Assembly (NCBI RefSeq): GCF_001653235.2
Contig: NW_019154044.1
Location: forward strand, 248,001 to 312,000
Direction: 5' to 3'
DNA: 64,000 nucleotides
Origin: Pochonia chlamydosporia 170
Taxonomy: Eukaryota > Ascomycota > Sordariomycetes > Hypocreales > Clavicipitaceae
Of the stretch, positions 43,600 to 55,927 are shown one piece after another. The position numbers and the translations under genes are program-made. The notes beneath the pieces were generated by a model. It did not search any database. It saw only the letters and a list, made by a program, of their open reading frames with translations, and had not been told where the DNA came from. Within the stretch, counting starts at the first letter, position 1. Every line of letters starts with the position of its first letter.

Positions 43600-45732
43600 T
43601 ACGGACCATTCCCAGCAAACCATGAGAACTGCCCAGCAAAACCAATCAAGAAGAACAAGACTACGACACAGCCAACCGCCAAGGAACTAAAAGCAATTCG
43701 ACAGATCGGACAAAAGGCCTTCAATAATGCCAAGCATACAACCTGCCAACCCAATACGGTCACAGGCGGTCAAACCAGTACCGACCATAATACCGATTTC
43801 ACAGAGCCACAGAGCTCCCAACCCTCCCGAAACGACTCCATCAACCAGACAATCTATGACATGGAAATCGACACGCAAACAGAAGTTGCCCAGCAGCTAG
43901 AACAAAGAGAAACCCCGCAACTACCCGATAACCTACAGCCAACCGCCAGCGGTAGACGCTCAAGCCGTAATCAAAACATGCCACGGAAAAACTACAGCAT
44001 TGCGAACGCCTACGGTGCGAACGCCTACGGTGACCTAGAGAATGAAGGCGAAACATCGGACTAAACACAACGGCCATCACGCGCAACAATCACCTCTAAG
44101 AATTGCCCAGGGCAATGCATTTCTACAACTCTACTGGGAAGACAAAATAGATGTTATCCTCGTACAGGAGCCCTGGTTCAAAACAGATGGTAGAAAGTTC
44201 CACAACTCGCACCCGGGATATAAAGCCTTTATCCCAATAGATAACTGGACTAGCATTAACTCACAGCCAGGGTAATGTCCTACATAAGAAAAGGGAACAG
44301 CCTGGCAGTTGAGCAGGCACGACCACGGGGCGACTGCCGGGACCTGCTCTGGCTCGAAATTGGCAACCACACAATCATCAACATCTACAAACCACCACAA
44401 GAGCCAATGAGCCAGCCGACAAGACTTCTGCTGGACCTAAATCCGCCACCCAACTGCCTAGTAGCGGGCGACTTCAACTCCTGGCATAGGCACTGGGATC
44501 CAACTGCTGTCCAAACAAGGAACGATGGCCTAGAAATTGCGGCTTGGGCCGAAGATAACAGAATGGGCTATATTGGCGAGGCAGGAGTACCTACACAAGA
44601 CGGCGGTCACACTATTGACCTCGCCTTCTCCAACATCCCCTTTGCCACAGCCAGAATGGTAGATAACCTACATCCAGGTGCCAACCACGAAGGCATCCTA
44701 ATCACGGTTCCCCGACGACAAAAGATCACACTCGAACAGAGACGCCAGACTATACCAGACCACAAGTTAGAATTATTCGTAAGGCTAGTAGAGCTAGGGA
44801 CAAGTAGTCTCCCTCTGTTACCAAGAACGCCAACCCCGACGGATCTCGACGCAACGACCTCTACGCTTCTTACTGCTTTAAACGATGCGGCCAGTGCAGT
44901 CCAAGGTCAATCAAAACAAAAGAATTACAGCGCCCCATGGTGGACCGAAAGGTGCCACCAAGCTCGCAAGACGTACCATGCTGCACGAAGGGAGAACCCA
45001 CATAAACCACAACTTGTGGAACGCAGAGAGTTCCTCAAAATAATACGGGAGGAGAAAGACAAATACTGGAAATCACGAATCGACGGAATCAGGTCCGATG
45101 AAGACCTCTACAAGGTCATCCAGTGGCACAAGCTAGCCCCTGCTGTCAGCGCACCTCCGCTGGTCGTGGAAGGGAGGGTTATCGCAAACACCACGGATAA
45201 GGCACATATACTCAGACAAACTCTACTCAAGCGAAGAGACAGTAGCGAAGACCTAGATACCGACCCAATGACAATACCGGTCGCCCCAAGAAGAGATCTG
45301 ACGTGGGAAATGGAGCTCTCACATGAAGAGCTGGCTGCTTCCACCATCCTGGTCAAAAGCACCTCACCGGGCGCGAACGGAATTTCTGTACGGCTACTCC
45401 GAGCCTGATGGCATGTTATCAGAGAGCGGATAAAGCCACTATTCCAAGCCTGTCTTATGCTTGAATACCACCCAGAGCCATTCCGGACAGCAGAAGTAGT
45501 AATGCTGAAGAAGCCTAGCAAGAAAGACTTCACAGACGCCCGGTCATGGAGACCAATTGCCCTACTGAGTTGTTTAGGCAAGGGACTAGAAAGGCTGGTG
45601 GCCCGGAGAATGGCTACGATGGCGCTGTGTCACAAGGTCCTCAGTCCGCAACAAGCGGGCGCCTTACCGGGCCGCTCAGCAACTGACTTGCTCGCATGCG
45701 TCACCCACGACATCGAACATGCTCGTGAGTAG
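43600..45732 (+). mobile_element. Decayed Tad1-like non-LTR retrotransposon (LINE), 3' end missing
   Basis: A degenerate ORF1 C-terminal part (about 43,630-44,063, ending GDLENEGETSD with a duplicated ANAYG) is followed by ORF2. ORF2 holds an endonuclease/exonuclease domain and the beginning of the reverse transcriptase. The sequence departs from the family pattern at about 45,732, before the catalytic FADD of the transcriptase. The left limit is approximate. LINE copies are usually 5'-truncated, so a missing 3' end implies later deletion or replacement. Confidence 0.75.
44042..45732 (+). pseudogene. LINE ORF2 remnant: endonuclease plus partial reverse transcriptase
   Basis: Endonuclease motifs are clear: VILVQEPWF, NIYKPPQEP, VAGDFNSWHRHW, and GHTIDLAFSN. 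Then comes the pre-RT block TSPGANGIS and RT motif pieces RSWRPIALLSCLGKGLE and QQAGALPGRS. A frameshift lies near 44,273 and an in-frame TGA at 45,406-45,408 where tryptophan or cysteine is expected. The frame ends at 45,732. The product cannot be active. Confidence 0.8.
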
Positions 45733-46134
45733 CAATCTTGCACGTTCGTTGGCGAGAAAGTTGTATTACCGGACCCAGCTTGGGCTGTCCAGATGCTTGT
45801 GAGGGCTGTCAGGTGACTGTCGACGGGCTGCTAGCGGACGCTCTCTAAAAGTACCTTCGGTTCTCGTCTGCTCAAATTACGACCATTTGATCACCCGATG
45901 TAAGACATAATATCCTCCAATAGTTACCTTGGATTGTTTCCCTACACGACGTTTACCGACTCTACCTTTGTGGCCGACAGTGTCGGTACCCATACCAATT
46001 GTGACGGTACAAGAGCACGAGCAGGCCATTGCGTCCGCGTAAAATGATTGCTTATACGCACTTGTTTAGTACATTTCCTTATCGGGTATATTCAATCCGC
46101 AGTTAATATTAAGCCTCTCAAGGACATGGCCTTC
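45733..46134. other. Spacer between LINE remnant and NLR gene
   Basis: No gene or repeat recognised. It contains the 3' flank of the NLR gene. Confidence 0.4.
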
Positions 46135-49100
46135 TTAGAACAGAACTTGGACTATGTCATTTCTAGCCCTGTATCCAAAATCTGATGGTAGGCTCTTAGC
46201 CGGCCTGCTCAACACTGCACTGCGGGGTGCATTCTCAGGGGACATCATCTGCTTCCTCGTCGCCTCTAGGAGCTCCCTGGAGTGACTGGTACTCGCGTGC
46301 GTCTCCCCCAGGAACTTAGTCTTGACCTCGAGCAGCCTCTCGTACAACTTCTCGGCCTCCCGCCAGCGCTGTGCCTCTACGTAGAACTCGGCTAGGTAGT
46401 TCGCAACCCACCACACGGCCGAGTGGTCAAAACCCAGCGTCTCGAGCGTCGTCTCAAAGGTCTGCGTGTACATCCTCTCGGCCTCCTTGCGACGACCCAG
46501 CTCCTTGATAGTGCAGGCGAGGAGGGTTGCACTATAGAGCGTGTACTGGCTCCGGGGGCCAAAGTGCTTGCGCTTGCCCTCAAAAGCCCTCCGTATCATC
46601 TCCTCAGCCTTGTCATACTTCCCGGCCCGTAGATAGCAGTCTCCAAGGTCGTTAAGCATGTATAGCGTGTTGATATGATCCGGTCCTAGGCCGGTGAGAT
46701 ACCCGTCCACTACAAGCTCCTGAAGCTCTTCGGCCTCCTTGAACCGACCCAGGAACGCATATATCATGGCCAGGTTATGGAAGACCCAGAGTGTGTCCAG
46801 GTTATGGACCCCTAGCACGCTCTCTAGATCCGTCGCCGACTTTTCGACGGATTGGATCGCGGCTTCGGACCTCTCTTTGGAAAAGAGGATCACTGATAAG
46901 TGATTCAAGGTCCAGAGAGTATCAGGATGCTGAGCCCCGAGGACGTCTTGCTGGCTTGAGAGGACCTCGCGATATAGCATTTCGGACTTATTCACGTGCC
47001 CAATGTTAGCATATAAGGCGGCTATCAGGGACAGTGCATTGCACGCGTTCGGGCTCTGCGACTTAAGTAGAGTTACTCTGCTCATATAGGCCCTGTCAAA
47101 CCTGGAAGGCGTGGGGTATTAGTGCGGGTTAGTAGCCTCAGGTGATGGGTGGTCACTTACAGCTCGAGGGCCTGCTCGTGCTTCCCCATGTTGGAATATA
47201 ACAGTCCCATGTTCAGGGCTGTTCTAAGCGTGTCGGCGTGTTCGGGGCCGAGAATTTTTTGTCTTGCTTGGAGGGCGAACAACCGAAGAGGTTCTGCGTC
47301 CACAGACCGCTTGAGGTCCTGATATAGGCCCGCCAGTGAGTCCATAGTCTCCAGGGTCTCAAGGCCCTCGTGCCCGCACTTTTTCCTACGGCCGTCCAGC
47401 GCCTGCTGATATAAGGTTATCGCCTCGTCAGACCCGCCCCTGTATCTTAGCACGCTAGCTAGGTCGTGAAGCGCCTGCAGGGTGGCTATGTCGTCCGAGC
47501 CCAGGACTCTGGTAAACCCTTTCAGTACAAACCTGTAAAACTCTTCCGCCTTCGGCATGTTGCCTCCAAGCTTGTAAATCGCGGCTAAATCCGCCGCGGC
47601 ATGGAGTGTCTCGTTGGCGTCCGTCCCGAAGTTGATAATGTTGGCCTTGTAGACCCGAATGAACCCTCTTTCAGCCAGTTCATAGTAGCCTTGGGTCCGG
47701 AAAGAATTGGAAACAACTTGCAGTGCGTTCATGAATCCTGTGTGGATGCCATCGTCTTTCAGAGATGTATATTCCTCCACGTTATTCCACGCCGCCTCAA
47801 CGTGGGGTAACAACCGGCGGTGGGTTTCCCGGACCCACCGTGAATTCTTTTGATTGAGAGCAGCTAGGGTCTTAGAAACGCTTACAATCGCTCCTCTCGC
47901 ATAGAGAGCCCTCTGCTCCAGGTCCAGGCGTTCCTTGATCCACAGATGGACTACCTTGTGGATCTCATACGTCCGCGGCTTCTCGTTCCGCCTCATTAGC
48001 GAGAGCTTGCACACCAATGCGAAGGTCTCGTCGAAGCTGAAGCTATCCCCTTGAAGACCCCAGCTCATGTTCGTCATCTCGTCGGCAGGATAAAAGAGCG
48101 GCTCGCAGATATCCTTGCAGTGCATGAAGCCGAGATGCTGCAAAAGGGATGCCGATTGGGGTGACTCGGACTGCAGCCGCCCAAAACTCATCTCCCAGGT
48201 GGTGAGCGCCGATTTTTTGTAACCGAGCATACCATCGTTGGGAATTCTCGACAGCAGAGACTTGTAGTGGAGCTTGTAGGTTGATAGGAAGTTGCGGATG
48301 TCCGACCCAGACGTCACCAGGTAGCCGCAGGCCTGGTCTATGGCGAGAGGCAAGTAACCTAGAGCCTCGGTGATCTTCTTGGCTGCATCCCGCAACTCCT
48401 GCGTATCGAGCTTGAGATGCGACGCTTGACCGAGAAGTGTGACAGCCTCATCTTCGGACATCTCCTCTATCTTGAACAGCTGTCCAAATGCCATAGCGCC
48501 AGCATCCCGGGACGTGATGATGATGTCCCCGTTCCTGTGATGCGGGATGAAGTTGGTGAGGTTCATCGCGTTTGGGTCGTCTGCGTTATCCAGGATAACC
48601 AAGAACTTCCCTTGCTGTCGCCCAAGCCATGAACAAACAGCGTTGACAACTCTCCGGTGGGCTTCGTTCATCAGCTGACCAGGCCGTTCAGTCAGCAAGC
48701 CCGAGAATCCCAGTCTCTTCGCAACTTCGTCGGAGTTACTGGTGGGTGTGGCGCGCAGCTCTTCATCGACCACAAAACCAGCGAAGCGTACGTAGGCAGC
48801 TATTGCCTCCTGTTCGCTGTTACACTGAACGAAGAAGGCGCTCGAGTAACTGCTCTTGTGGCGTTCGAAATAGTGCAAAGCGATCTGCGTCTTGCCAATC
48901 CCCCCAAGTCCACTCAATACTACAATCTGGGGGTTATGTGGATGTCGATGGAGGAAGTGTTTCTCAATAGCCTGCATGGACTCTGAGCGGCCGGTGAAAT
49001 AAGGGCTGGAGTTGTGCGGAACGTCAAAGGTCCCAAGGCTAGTGGTGTTTGATGATATCCTGTTGCTGAAGGGACTGGCGACAGGTGATCTGGGGCTGTT

Positions 49101-50346
49101 CAAGCTCGCGCTCCGATCCTTCAAGCGGTCGCAGCAGGCTTGGATAGCCTCGTTGACATCCTCCAGGTACATCCTTGTGGCGGCATCTATCTGATCAAAT
49201 GTCTGCCATTCCTCTAAACTGATGCCCTGGAGCCCGTGCGACACATTAAACCGGAAGTACTTCCCTTCTCTTTGCAGTTTCTCCCCCTGATCCATATAGA
49301 AGCTCCGCGCGATTGCCTCGGCGCTGGTCGCCAGCTTCTTGCAGGCCAAGAGAACCTTGTGACCCTTCGAACCCAGCTTCTTCGGCTCTGAGACACCAGT
49401 GCCGATGCTGAGGACGCAAGCAAGCTTCGCGCTAGAGCCCCATACGCTCTCGACCTCGCGCATGAGTAGTCGTATGGGGTTGTTGTGCCCTATGGCACCG
49501 TCGACGTACTCGGCAGGGGGCTTGCCGAATTTGATGGGCGGGAAGAAGGTCGGGGCTGCTGAAGTCGCCCTCCCTGCCTCCCAAATGGCCGCGTGGCAAC
49601 CTTCCTCCCTATTGCTGCGATAGGATCGCAGAAGAGCCGGCTCGGTATTCGCCGTCCGTGTTGCACACACAAAGCTGTTTGACATTTCCCCAAAGGTCAG
49701 TAACTGCTCAACGTGCGTAGAGGGAACCGAGAGAGGGAAATAGATGCGCATGGACGTACACCCTGCAAGCATCCTCTCGAGTATCTAATAACAGTGTGTC
49801 CTTGCTGTCTGTCTTGCCCTCGACGATCTCCTGTATCGCATCAGTGAGCGCGTCTCCGCTGTATCGAGCGTTCCCTAGCAGAGCTCCTAGCGTACGGGCC
49901 CCCATTACGCGAGAGAAGGGATGGGATTCGCGGAACACTTTCTCGGCTAGGACTAGATAGGCGTCGATGGCTTCTTGTACTCCCATTTGGAGCCTCCCTA
50001 ACATGATAGCGATGAGACTGCGCCAAATATCCGTTAGTCGTGTCTCGAGAAGGAAGGGAAAGGGGAGTTAATGGGAGTGAGAATAGGTCAGACAAACCCT
50101 CCAGTGCTGGTGCCGCATATCATATCGAAATATTCACACGGTTTGGCAATATCGTACAGACTGTCACTCGGTTTGACGTTGTGCATGATGCGCCGGAGAA
50201 TGAGGAGAGATGACAGCCCTCGTACACCACCGCCATCTACAACTATTAGCCTCCATACCTGCCGTGTTGCAAGAGGTTGTGTTAGTGTGATGACGAACCG
50301 AGAGAAAGAGCTCGCAAAGGTCGAGATTCGGCGGCTGTCGTGCCAT
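46135..50346 (-). CDS. NLR: patatin-NB-ARC-TPR immune-receptor-like protein
   Basis: Five exons (50346-50299, 50258-50098, 50017-49760, 49674-47161, 47101-46135) join in frame to 1,315 residues. The patatin domain has DGGGVRG (24-30), GTSTGG with S67, ATSAAP and catalytic D214 in VDGA: all intact. The NB-ARC has P-loop GLGGIGKT (411-418), Walker B LVILDN near 514 and a GYLPLAI motif. From about 730 to 1,290 runs a series of TPR_12-type repeats of 42 residues, marked by LG..H..TL. Fungal NLRs of this build act in allorecognition and cell death. Exons 1-3 are mostly below the size that shows as open frames. The 16-residue first exon is the least certain part, as its intron is only 40 bp. Confidence 0.9.
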
Positions 50347-51590
50347 GAAAGCTTGTTTCGTCAGAAGCTTGCGGCCGATGAGACGCCATCACTGCGGCTG
50401 GGCATAATCATTGAACATTGAACGCAACACGAGCCTGCTCGTCTGCTTCGGCTTCCAGCAACGCTTGACGTTGAGGGGGAAATTGAGAGGTATATTGCCG
50501 TGTTCGTCATTCATAGGAAGGGTAGAATATGGCTGGAGGCAGAACCACTGCGGTTTAGTGAGTAGGTTGCCATCTGAGAACAAAACGTGGGAGACAGGTT
50601 ACCCGAAAAGCCTGCCGTTAATGTACACTGTGCTCTTTTTTTTTTTGTTTATCGTTTATCTTTGTTTATTTGTCTTGCCTTCTGACTGGGCATCTCCTAC
50701 GTCGTGCCCGACCGAGTCTCACTGTTCATATCCTCGTCCGCCACTTTCTAAAGTTGATTATTGGCGCACGGGGGTCTGGTAGAAGGCAATCTTTTGGCAC
50801 CGATTCGTCAACTTGGGGTGATGGACGTCGTGGATTAATGTGCTGCCTGGGCTACCTTCATGAGTAACTGAGACATCTCTAGGCTGGGCGCAACACTTCT
50901 TACACTTATTTACCCATCATGCGAGAATGTTACGAAGCATGACAGTATGGATGTTGGGCATCAGTACAGCATACATTTGGATTGTCGCAAGGGCATCTGT
51001 GCCCCTGTCGTGAGGAGAAGAACTGAGCCCCTCCAACGCGGAGCCGTGCAGGTATTTTTGTGTACCCTCCCTTTTGCCATCTCAAGCTCTTTTCCACAGG
51101 TTTTGCTGAGCCCCACGCCATTCCTTGGCACAGACATTTTACACTCACGGTCATCGGTAGTCCTGCCAGATGTGTAGCAGTTAGCACCCCTCCCATATTA
51201 AATGACGCGGTTATCGCGTCTTGTAGATTACAAGTGCTTGGGTTCTGTCTGCCATGGGTGATGGTTATGGTGAAGCGGGGTACTTCCTGTCCTTTATAGC
51301 CTCCATCAGCCGCAAATGTATGATGCTTGGGTATGCTGTGGTCGTTCTTAAATGAATCAAGGGGTTTGCACTGTTGAGCGAGGTTAGCTTGGCGCAGGAT
51401 ATGGATTCGATAGGAACAATGTCAGCCGTGACAAAGTCAAGATGCAAAGAAAAGAGTCTCCTTCAGCTAGTTGAATCCGTTGATAAGTAAGTCCGCGTCT
51501 CCACTTGCCCAATGCTCAGTCTCACAATTTGCGAAAGTTATCCAGTGCACTTTTAAGTCTATTACCATATAGTGCCTGAGCTAATTCTTT
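50347..51590. other. Intergenic, nothing recognised
   Basis: About 1.2 kb of promoter and spacer, with a T-run near 50,640. No coding content beyond chance frames. Confidence 0.45.
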
Positions 51591-52583
51591 ATGGATATCT
51601 ATTTGAGCCGTAGTGTTTCAACCGATTTTAGCCTGAATCACAGTCCTTACTATGGACTGTATATATTACCGGATGAGCGCGCCCACGGCTACGTTCATCC
51701 TAACACTATGAACATTTTAAAATGGCCAGCGATATTTGAAATTGACCATGAAACCCGCCGCATCAATCTCTCACAGCCTCCTGATGGCACCTGCGGGTCA
51801 GCTTACAGAAAGGATGCTTTCCAGCAGATTGTGGACGAGGCCATTGATGAGGGCCGGTTTGCCACGCTAAACGGGTCACATAGCGAGTATTTTCTCATCC
51901 CAGGGGCACAAGAACGCGTTGAGGTCGAGAGATACGCAGCTCCTCTATTCGGTATTGCTTTCCGGGCCGTCCATTGCACCGCATTTGTGAGGACACCCAA
52001 CCAAGGTCTTCTAATATGGGTTGCGCGTCGGAGCAGGTCAATTTTTATGTTCCCTGGCATGCTAGACAGCACATCCGCTGGTGGTATCAAGTCCTACCGT
52101 ACGCCGCTAGAATCTATACTTGACGAATTAATGGAGGAAGCTTCCCTGCCAAGAACCCTGGTTAGGTCCCGAATCCAAAGCGTTGGCGTCGTCACCGTAG
52201 GCAACTGCGACCCTAATACAAAGCTATGCAGATTCGAGGCATTATATGTATACGATTTGGAGCTAGGCACCAATGGAACTTTAGAAAAGCCCCGCATTGG
52301 AAAAGATGGTGAGGTTGAAGAGTTCCTGCTCATGGATTGCGGAGAGATCATGACGAGAATGAGGGCGGGTGAATTTAAACCCAATGTCTGTCTCGTGATG
52401 ATAGATTTCCTGATCCGACATGGAAAGATTACGCCTGACAGTGAAGTGCAATACGTGGATCTATGTACGCGGCTAAGGAGGAAGCTACCCATGCCTTTGG
52501 TGCCTGATTTTTTTGACGCTGTCAGAAGTGAGTCTCCGAAGCCTAGTCAGTTATTGGGCGATAGTGATATAAATCCGAGCTGA
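51591..52583 (+). CDS. Nudix hydrolase (DUF4743/thiamine-pyrophosphokinase-related group)
   Basis: Single exon, 330 residues. The N-terminal half matches the DUF4743 module that precedes the Nudix fold in this group. LLIWVARRS and FPGMLDSTSAGG are the usual lead-in. The Nudix box spans about 164-186, with E178-type and EEAS acidic residues that bind metal (GG..ES.LDELMEEAS). Family members hydrolyse oxidised thiamine diphosphates or related nucleoside-diphosphate compounds. The gene is intact and lies 355 bp left of the MULE insertion. Confidence 0.85.
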   Translation: MDIYLSRSVSTDFSLNHSPYYGLYILPDERAHGYVHPNTMNILKWPAIFEIDHETRRINLSQPPDGTCGSAYRKDAFQQIVDEAIDEGRFATLNGSHSEYFLIPGAQERVEVERYAAPLFGIAFRAVHCTAFVRTPNQGLLIWVARRSRSIFMFPGMLDSTSAGGIKSYRTPLESILDELMEEASLPRTLVRSRIQSVGVVTVGNCDPNTKLCRFEALYVYDLELGTNGTLEKPRIGKDGEVEEFLLMDCGEIMTRMRAGEFKPNVCLVMIDFLIRHGKITPDSEVQYVDLCTRLRRKLPMPLVPDFFDAVRSESPKPSQLLGDSDINPS

Positions 52584-52938
52584 ATAACCACATTTGATTC
52601 TGAACTATCAAGGTCATTGAGTCGTCTGTTTACCGCATTTGTGGCCATCGCAGCTATGATTTTAGATATGCATGTTGACGCACCAGTTCAGGCGGCGTAT
52701 TACTTGACATACAAATCCGTCAATACCAGCCCAGTAATGTCAGCAGTTCCATAACCCGATGTCTCGATGGAAAGCTAAATCATTGGATCTGAACTGGCTT
52801 CGTCCCGTCATAACTATGCCTCGAATGTTGCACCATCTAATTCCGATTTCGCGGCATGGTGGCCCTTGCCCTACCTGCGAACAAAGTCAGAGCAATGATA
52901 GGCCTGGCCGCAGGGAAGCGAAACTTTGAACATAAGCT
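52584..52938. other. 3' flank of the Nudix gene up to the MULE
   Basis: No feature recognised. Confidence 0.4.
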
Positions 52939-52947
52939 AGTGCCATC

Positions 52948-53020
52948 GGGTACCCATACGCTGACACCATAGGGTCAAAAAATGCCTTAGTCAGCGCATT
53001 TCCCGCGCGACACCCAAGCG
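52948..53020 (+). repeat. MULE left terminal inverted repeat (73 bp)
   Basis: Starts GGGTACCCATACGCTGACAC. Identical to the reverse complement of 55846-55918 over all 73 bases; the two copies diverge at the 74th base. Confidence 0.95.
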
Positions 53021-53103
53021 TACACACCAGCAGACAAACACCTGTAACTTGGTGGCAATCGCACGATCAATTAACGGCCAACGCGCTCAAACTAAAATAA
53101 AAA

Positions 53104-55772
53104 TTATAGTATGTATCGCTCAGAATCCTCAGCAACCTCTTCTGCAGCTCTGTTCCACATCTCCCGATGCGTACTTTCAGCATGCCTATGACCATTGCCA
53201 ATAAACTCGGACCGAAGCCTTTTATATTCCTCCTCCTCTCTTCTTTCTTCATTATCTAACCATGATATAATCTCCTCAGACGTCCAATTAGCCTTTGCAG
53301 CAATAATAGTACCGTCAAGATCTCGCCGTTCCTTAGGCATATAAAACACTTGCTCTTTTAAGACCTTTGGTCGCGGGGTCTTCCATTTCCGAGCCTTACG
53401 GTACTCCGTTGGTCGTATGGTAGGATGCTTTGCAAGCCAGGCTGCCTTTTCAGCTAGGTAAGATTTTATTAGCACCTCAGGTCGGTTTGCTGACAACTGC
53501 TTTGGTTGTACTGGAGGGGCAGTAAAAGCCCTTGGTGGATTCAGCTGCACGTCTATCGACACCTTCGAACCTAGTGGTTGTACAACTGGCGCAAGTGGCG
53601 CGAATGTAGCTGTAGGGGGTACATAAGCTGGAACTGAGGTAGTAATTGAAATGGTTGTAGTAGGTACCAGGGGGGCCAATGGTTGCCCTCTTGTTGCCTC
53701 TAGATCACGAAGAATCTGACTCTGACTAGCGATAGACGCTTGCAGTTTCAGGGGGCAGTTACGGCTGCTCATTGTATGGCCACGTATATGGCACGCTGAA
53801 CATACAGGAGGCCGTTTTACAGGCAGCTCTTCACCTGTAGAGGGGATGCGGCCTGTATGGCGTACTTGTAGATTTGCTGCATGGCGATGCCTACTAGCCC
53901 GTAACCGATCAAGGAGTGGCTGAAACGTACTTTCGCGGTCCCAGAACCAATGCTTATGGAAGTCTGATGGAGTGAGACCGCCCACAGCTCTCTTTACGTC
54001 ACAAATATGTGCGCAAGGCAAGCCCATTGATCGTACAAACCGGCCTGTACAGGGCCGCAGCGGGAGAGAAACAGACAAATGCTGTTGTACAAGCCGTAAT
54101 GCATGCCAAGTAACAACTCCGAAACAGCCATGGTATAGACTTTTGTCTATGTCAATGGGCATACGATCCCGTAGATTATTTGTACGGGTTGACACAGCAG
54201 TAATTTGGTTAATTACGGCTGCTTCAATCCGTAGCCATGAACAATATAAGTCTCCTTTGCTCTTCTTGCCACCAAGGTAGCGTTTAATGTAGGCATGCGC
54301 ACCTTCATTGCGAGACATAGTCCGAATACCAAAGTGCAGGTATTGGTTTGCGTGAGCCGCAAGGAGACGTTCCTTTTGACCATCCTTCAACCACTCCTTT
54401 TGGAGGTAACTGATGCATTTGTGGGTTCTGGGATTGGAATATTGAGTCTTAAATTCAAGCCAAAGCTTGTCAAATTGCTCGATTGTCGGTGCTGCAATAA
54501 TTGCATGCCACGCAGCCTGGAATGCCCCCCAACCCTCATCCCCGACCACGCTCTTACAGTTTGCAAGAACGCATTGGTTAACATGCCAAATACAAAGCAA
54601 TGTAGGAGCGCACGAGAACACCTCTTCTGATGCATTCTTCAAAGCAGAATCACCATCCATGACTACTACAGAAGGGTCAATTCCTAGCTCTTGGAAACAC
54701 TTTAATGCCCACGCATAATCCTCTTGTTGTTCGCCTGGAAGGAAGCAAAACCCAATTGAGAACGTCATTCCTGAGCTAGTTATGCCTACAGGTCACACTG
54801 ATTAGTATTGAAGATCAGTATATACTCTGGAAAGCAAAACTCACTGTCACTAGTGTATTCGCGTGACCATAGTGGTTGACGTTTACGTATAATGAACCAT
54901 ACTCACCAATCATATGGAGCAGTGGCATGCCAAATTTATTGGTCTTATACGTATTATCTATTAATACAACGTCTTGATTGGTCCGTGCTAGCTGAATAGA
55001 TTGTGGGTATGCAATAAAGAGGTGCTGGGTTCGGTTCTCTGGTGTGATGTTTATTTTGAAGTGTATTTTGTTGTCTTTGAGATGCTGGATTAGCGCATCA
55101 TTTGCAGAGAGTCCATGTCTTTGGTCTCGTCTGAAAGAGGCATTGAGGTTATATATATCGTGCGGTAGAAGTGGGGTGGAAGTCATTTGGCGGAGGTAAG
55201 TCATTGCTTGCGCTGGCTTGATGCCTAGATATACTCTTAGACTGGGCTTTGAGAAGGAGCAAGTGTTAGGCATCAAACTTACCTGCATTATACAACGACC
55301 TTGCCTGGTGTACCTCTGCTTGTGCTAGCTTTCGGTGAGCTGGATGAGAGCTGGCAGATTGACTCGGGGGGTGGTTATGAACGCCATTCTCTATGCCTGG
55401 CCTATGCCGTAGCTCCCATTGAGTATTGCTATGCTCTACAGCCAGCACTGAGAACTGACAGTTTGTCTTTCGACTAGTGGTCGAGCGTATGCGACTGTGG
55501 GGACGACTTTGCGGGTGGTTATCAGGTGGAGGAGGGCCGCATCGATCACAGTTGTAGAATATTTTTGTCTTAGGGCCATTGTTGATTTTCTTTGACCGTC
55601 CAATCCGAAACGCGTAGTGGTGACGTGCAGCAAAGGATTGGATTGCGGTGTACAGCTCTTCTTTAGAGCTGTATGTTGCCTCAGGAGGCAGGGGCATTGA
55701 CGAGGTTGAGGAGGCACGATGAAGTCGCTCCGTTGGCGGTTGGTGCGGCGACGGTGAGACTGGTGTGTCCAT
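53104..55772 (-). CDS. MULE transposase (FAR1-type N-terminus, DDE core, SWIM and CCHC fingers)
   Basis: Three exons (55772-55283, 55224-54907, 54785-53104) join over introns of 58 and 121 bp to 829 residues. The start is the ATG of MDTPVSP; a longer frame has no ATG. The FAR1-like DNA-binding domain spans about 30-160. DDE catalytic residues are D253 in LIDNTYKTN, D313 in VMDGDS and E430 in SRNEGAHAY. The SWIM finger lies in CTGRFVRSMGLPCAHIC, followed by a CCHC knuckle (CSACHIRGHTMSSRNC). All expected parts are present with no stops, so the enzyme is probably competent. Confidence 0.93.
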
Positions 55773-55845
55773 GTCTTTGAGCACGTTGGCTGTCAATTGA
55801 TTGAACGAGCGTAACCAGGTGCCAGGTGTCTTGGGTGCGTTCTGG

Positions 55846-55918
55846 CGCTTGGGTGTCGCGCGGGAAATGCGCTGACTAAGGCATTTTTTGACCCTATGGT
55901 GTCAGCGTATGGGTACCC
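55846..55918 (-). repeat. MULE right terminal inverted repeat (73 bp)
   Basis: Perfect inverted copy of 52948-53020, followed directly by the second AGTGCCATC. Confidence 0.95.
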
Positions 55919-55927
55919 AGTGCCATC

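Larger units (their letters stand above)
52939..55927 (-). mobile_element. Complete Hop-like MULE (Mutator-like) DNA transposon with target duplications
   Basis: The element proper is 52948-55918 (2,971 bp). It ends in identical 73-bp terminal inverted repeats and is flanked by a 9-bp target-site duplication AGTGCCATC (52939-52947 and 55919-55927), the length typical of Mutator elements. It encodes one transposase on the minus strand. Perfect repeats, exact duplication and an unbroken transposase indicate recent, possibly active insertion. The layout matches fungal Hop elements. Confidence 0.95.

Noticed and set aside
48657..48986. Plus-strand frames inside the NLR gene
   Set aside because: They are shadows of the NB-ARC coding strand, which is G+C-rich and leaves many open antisense frames.
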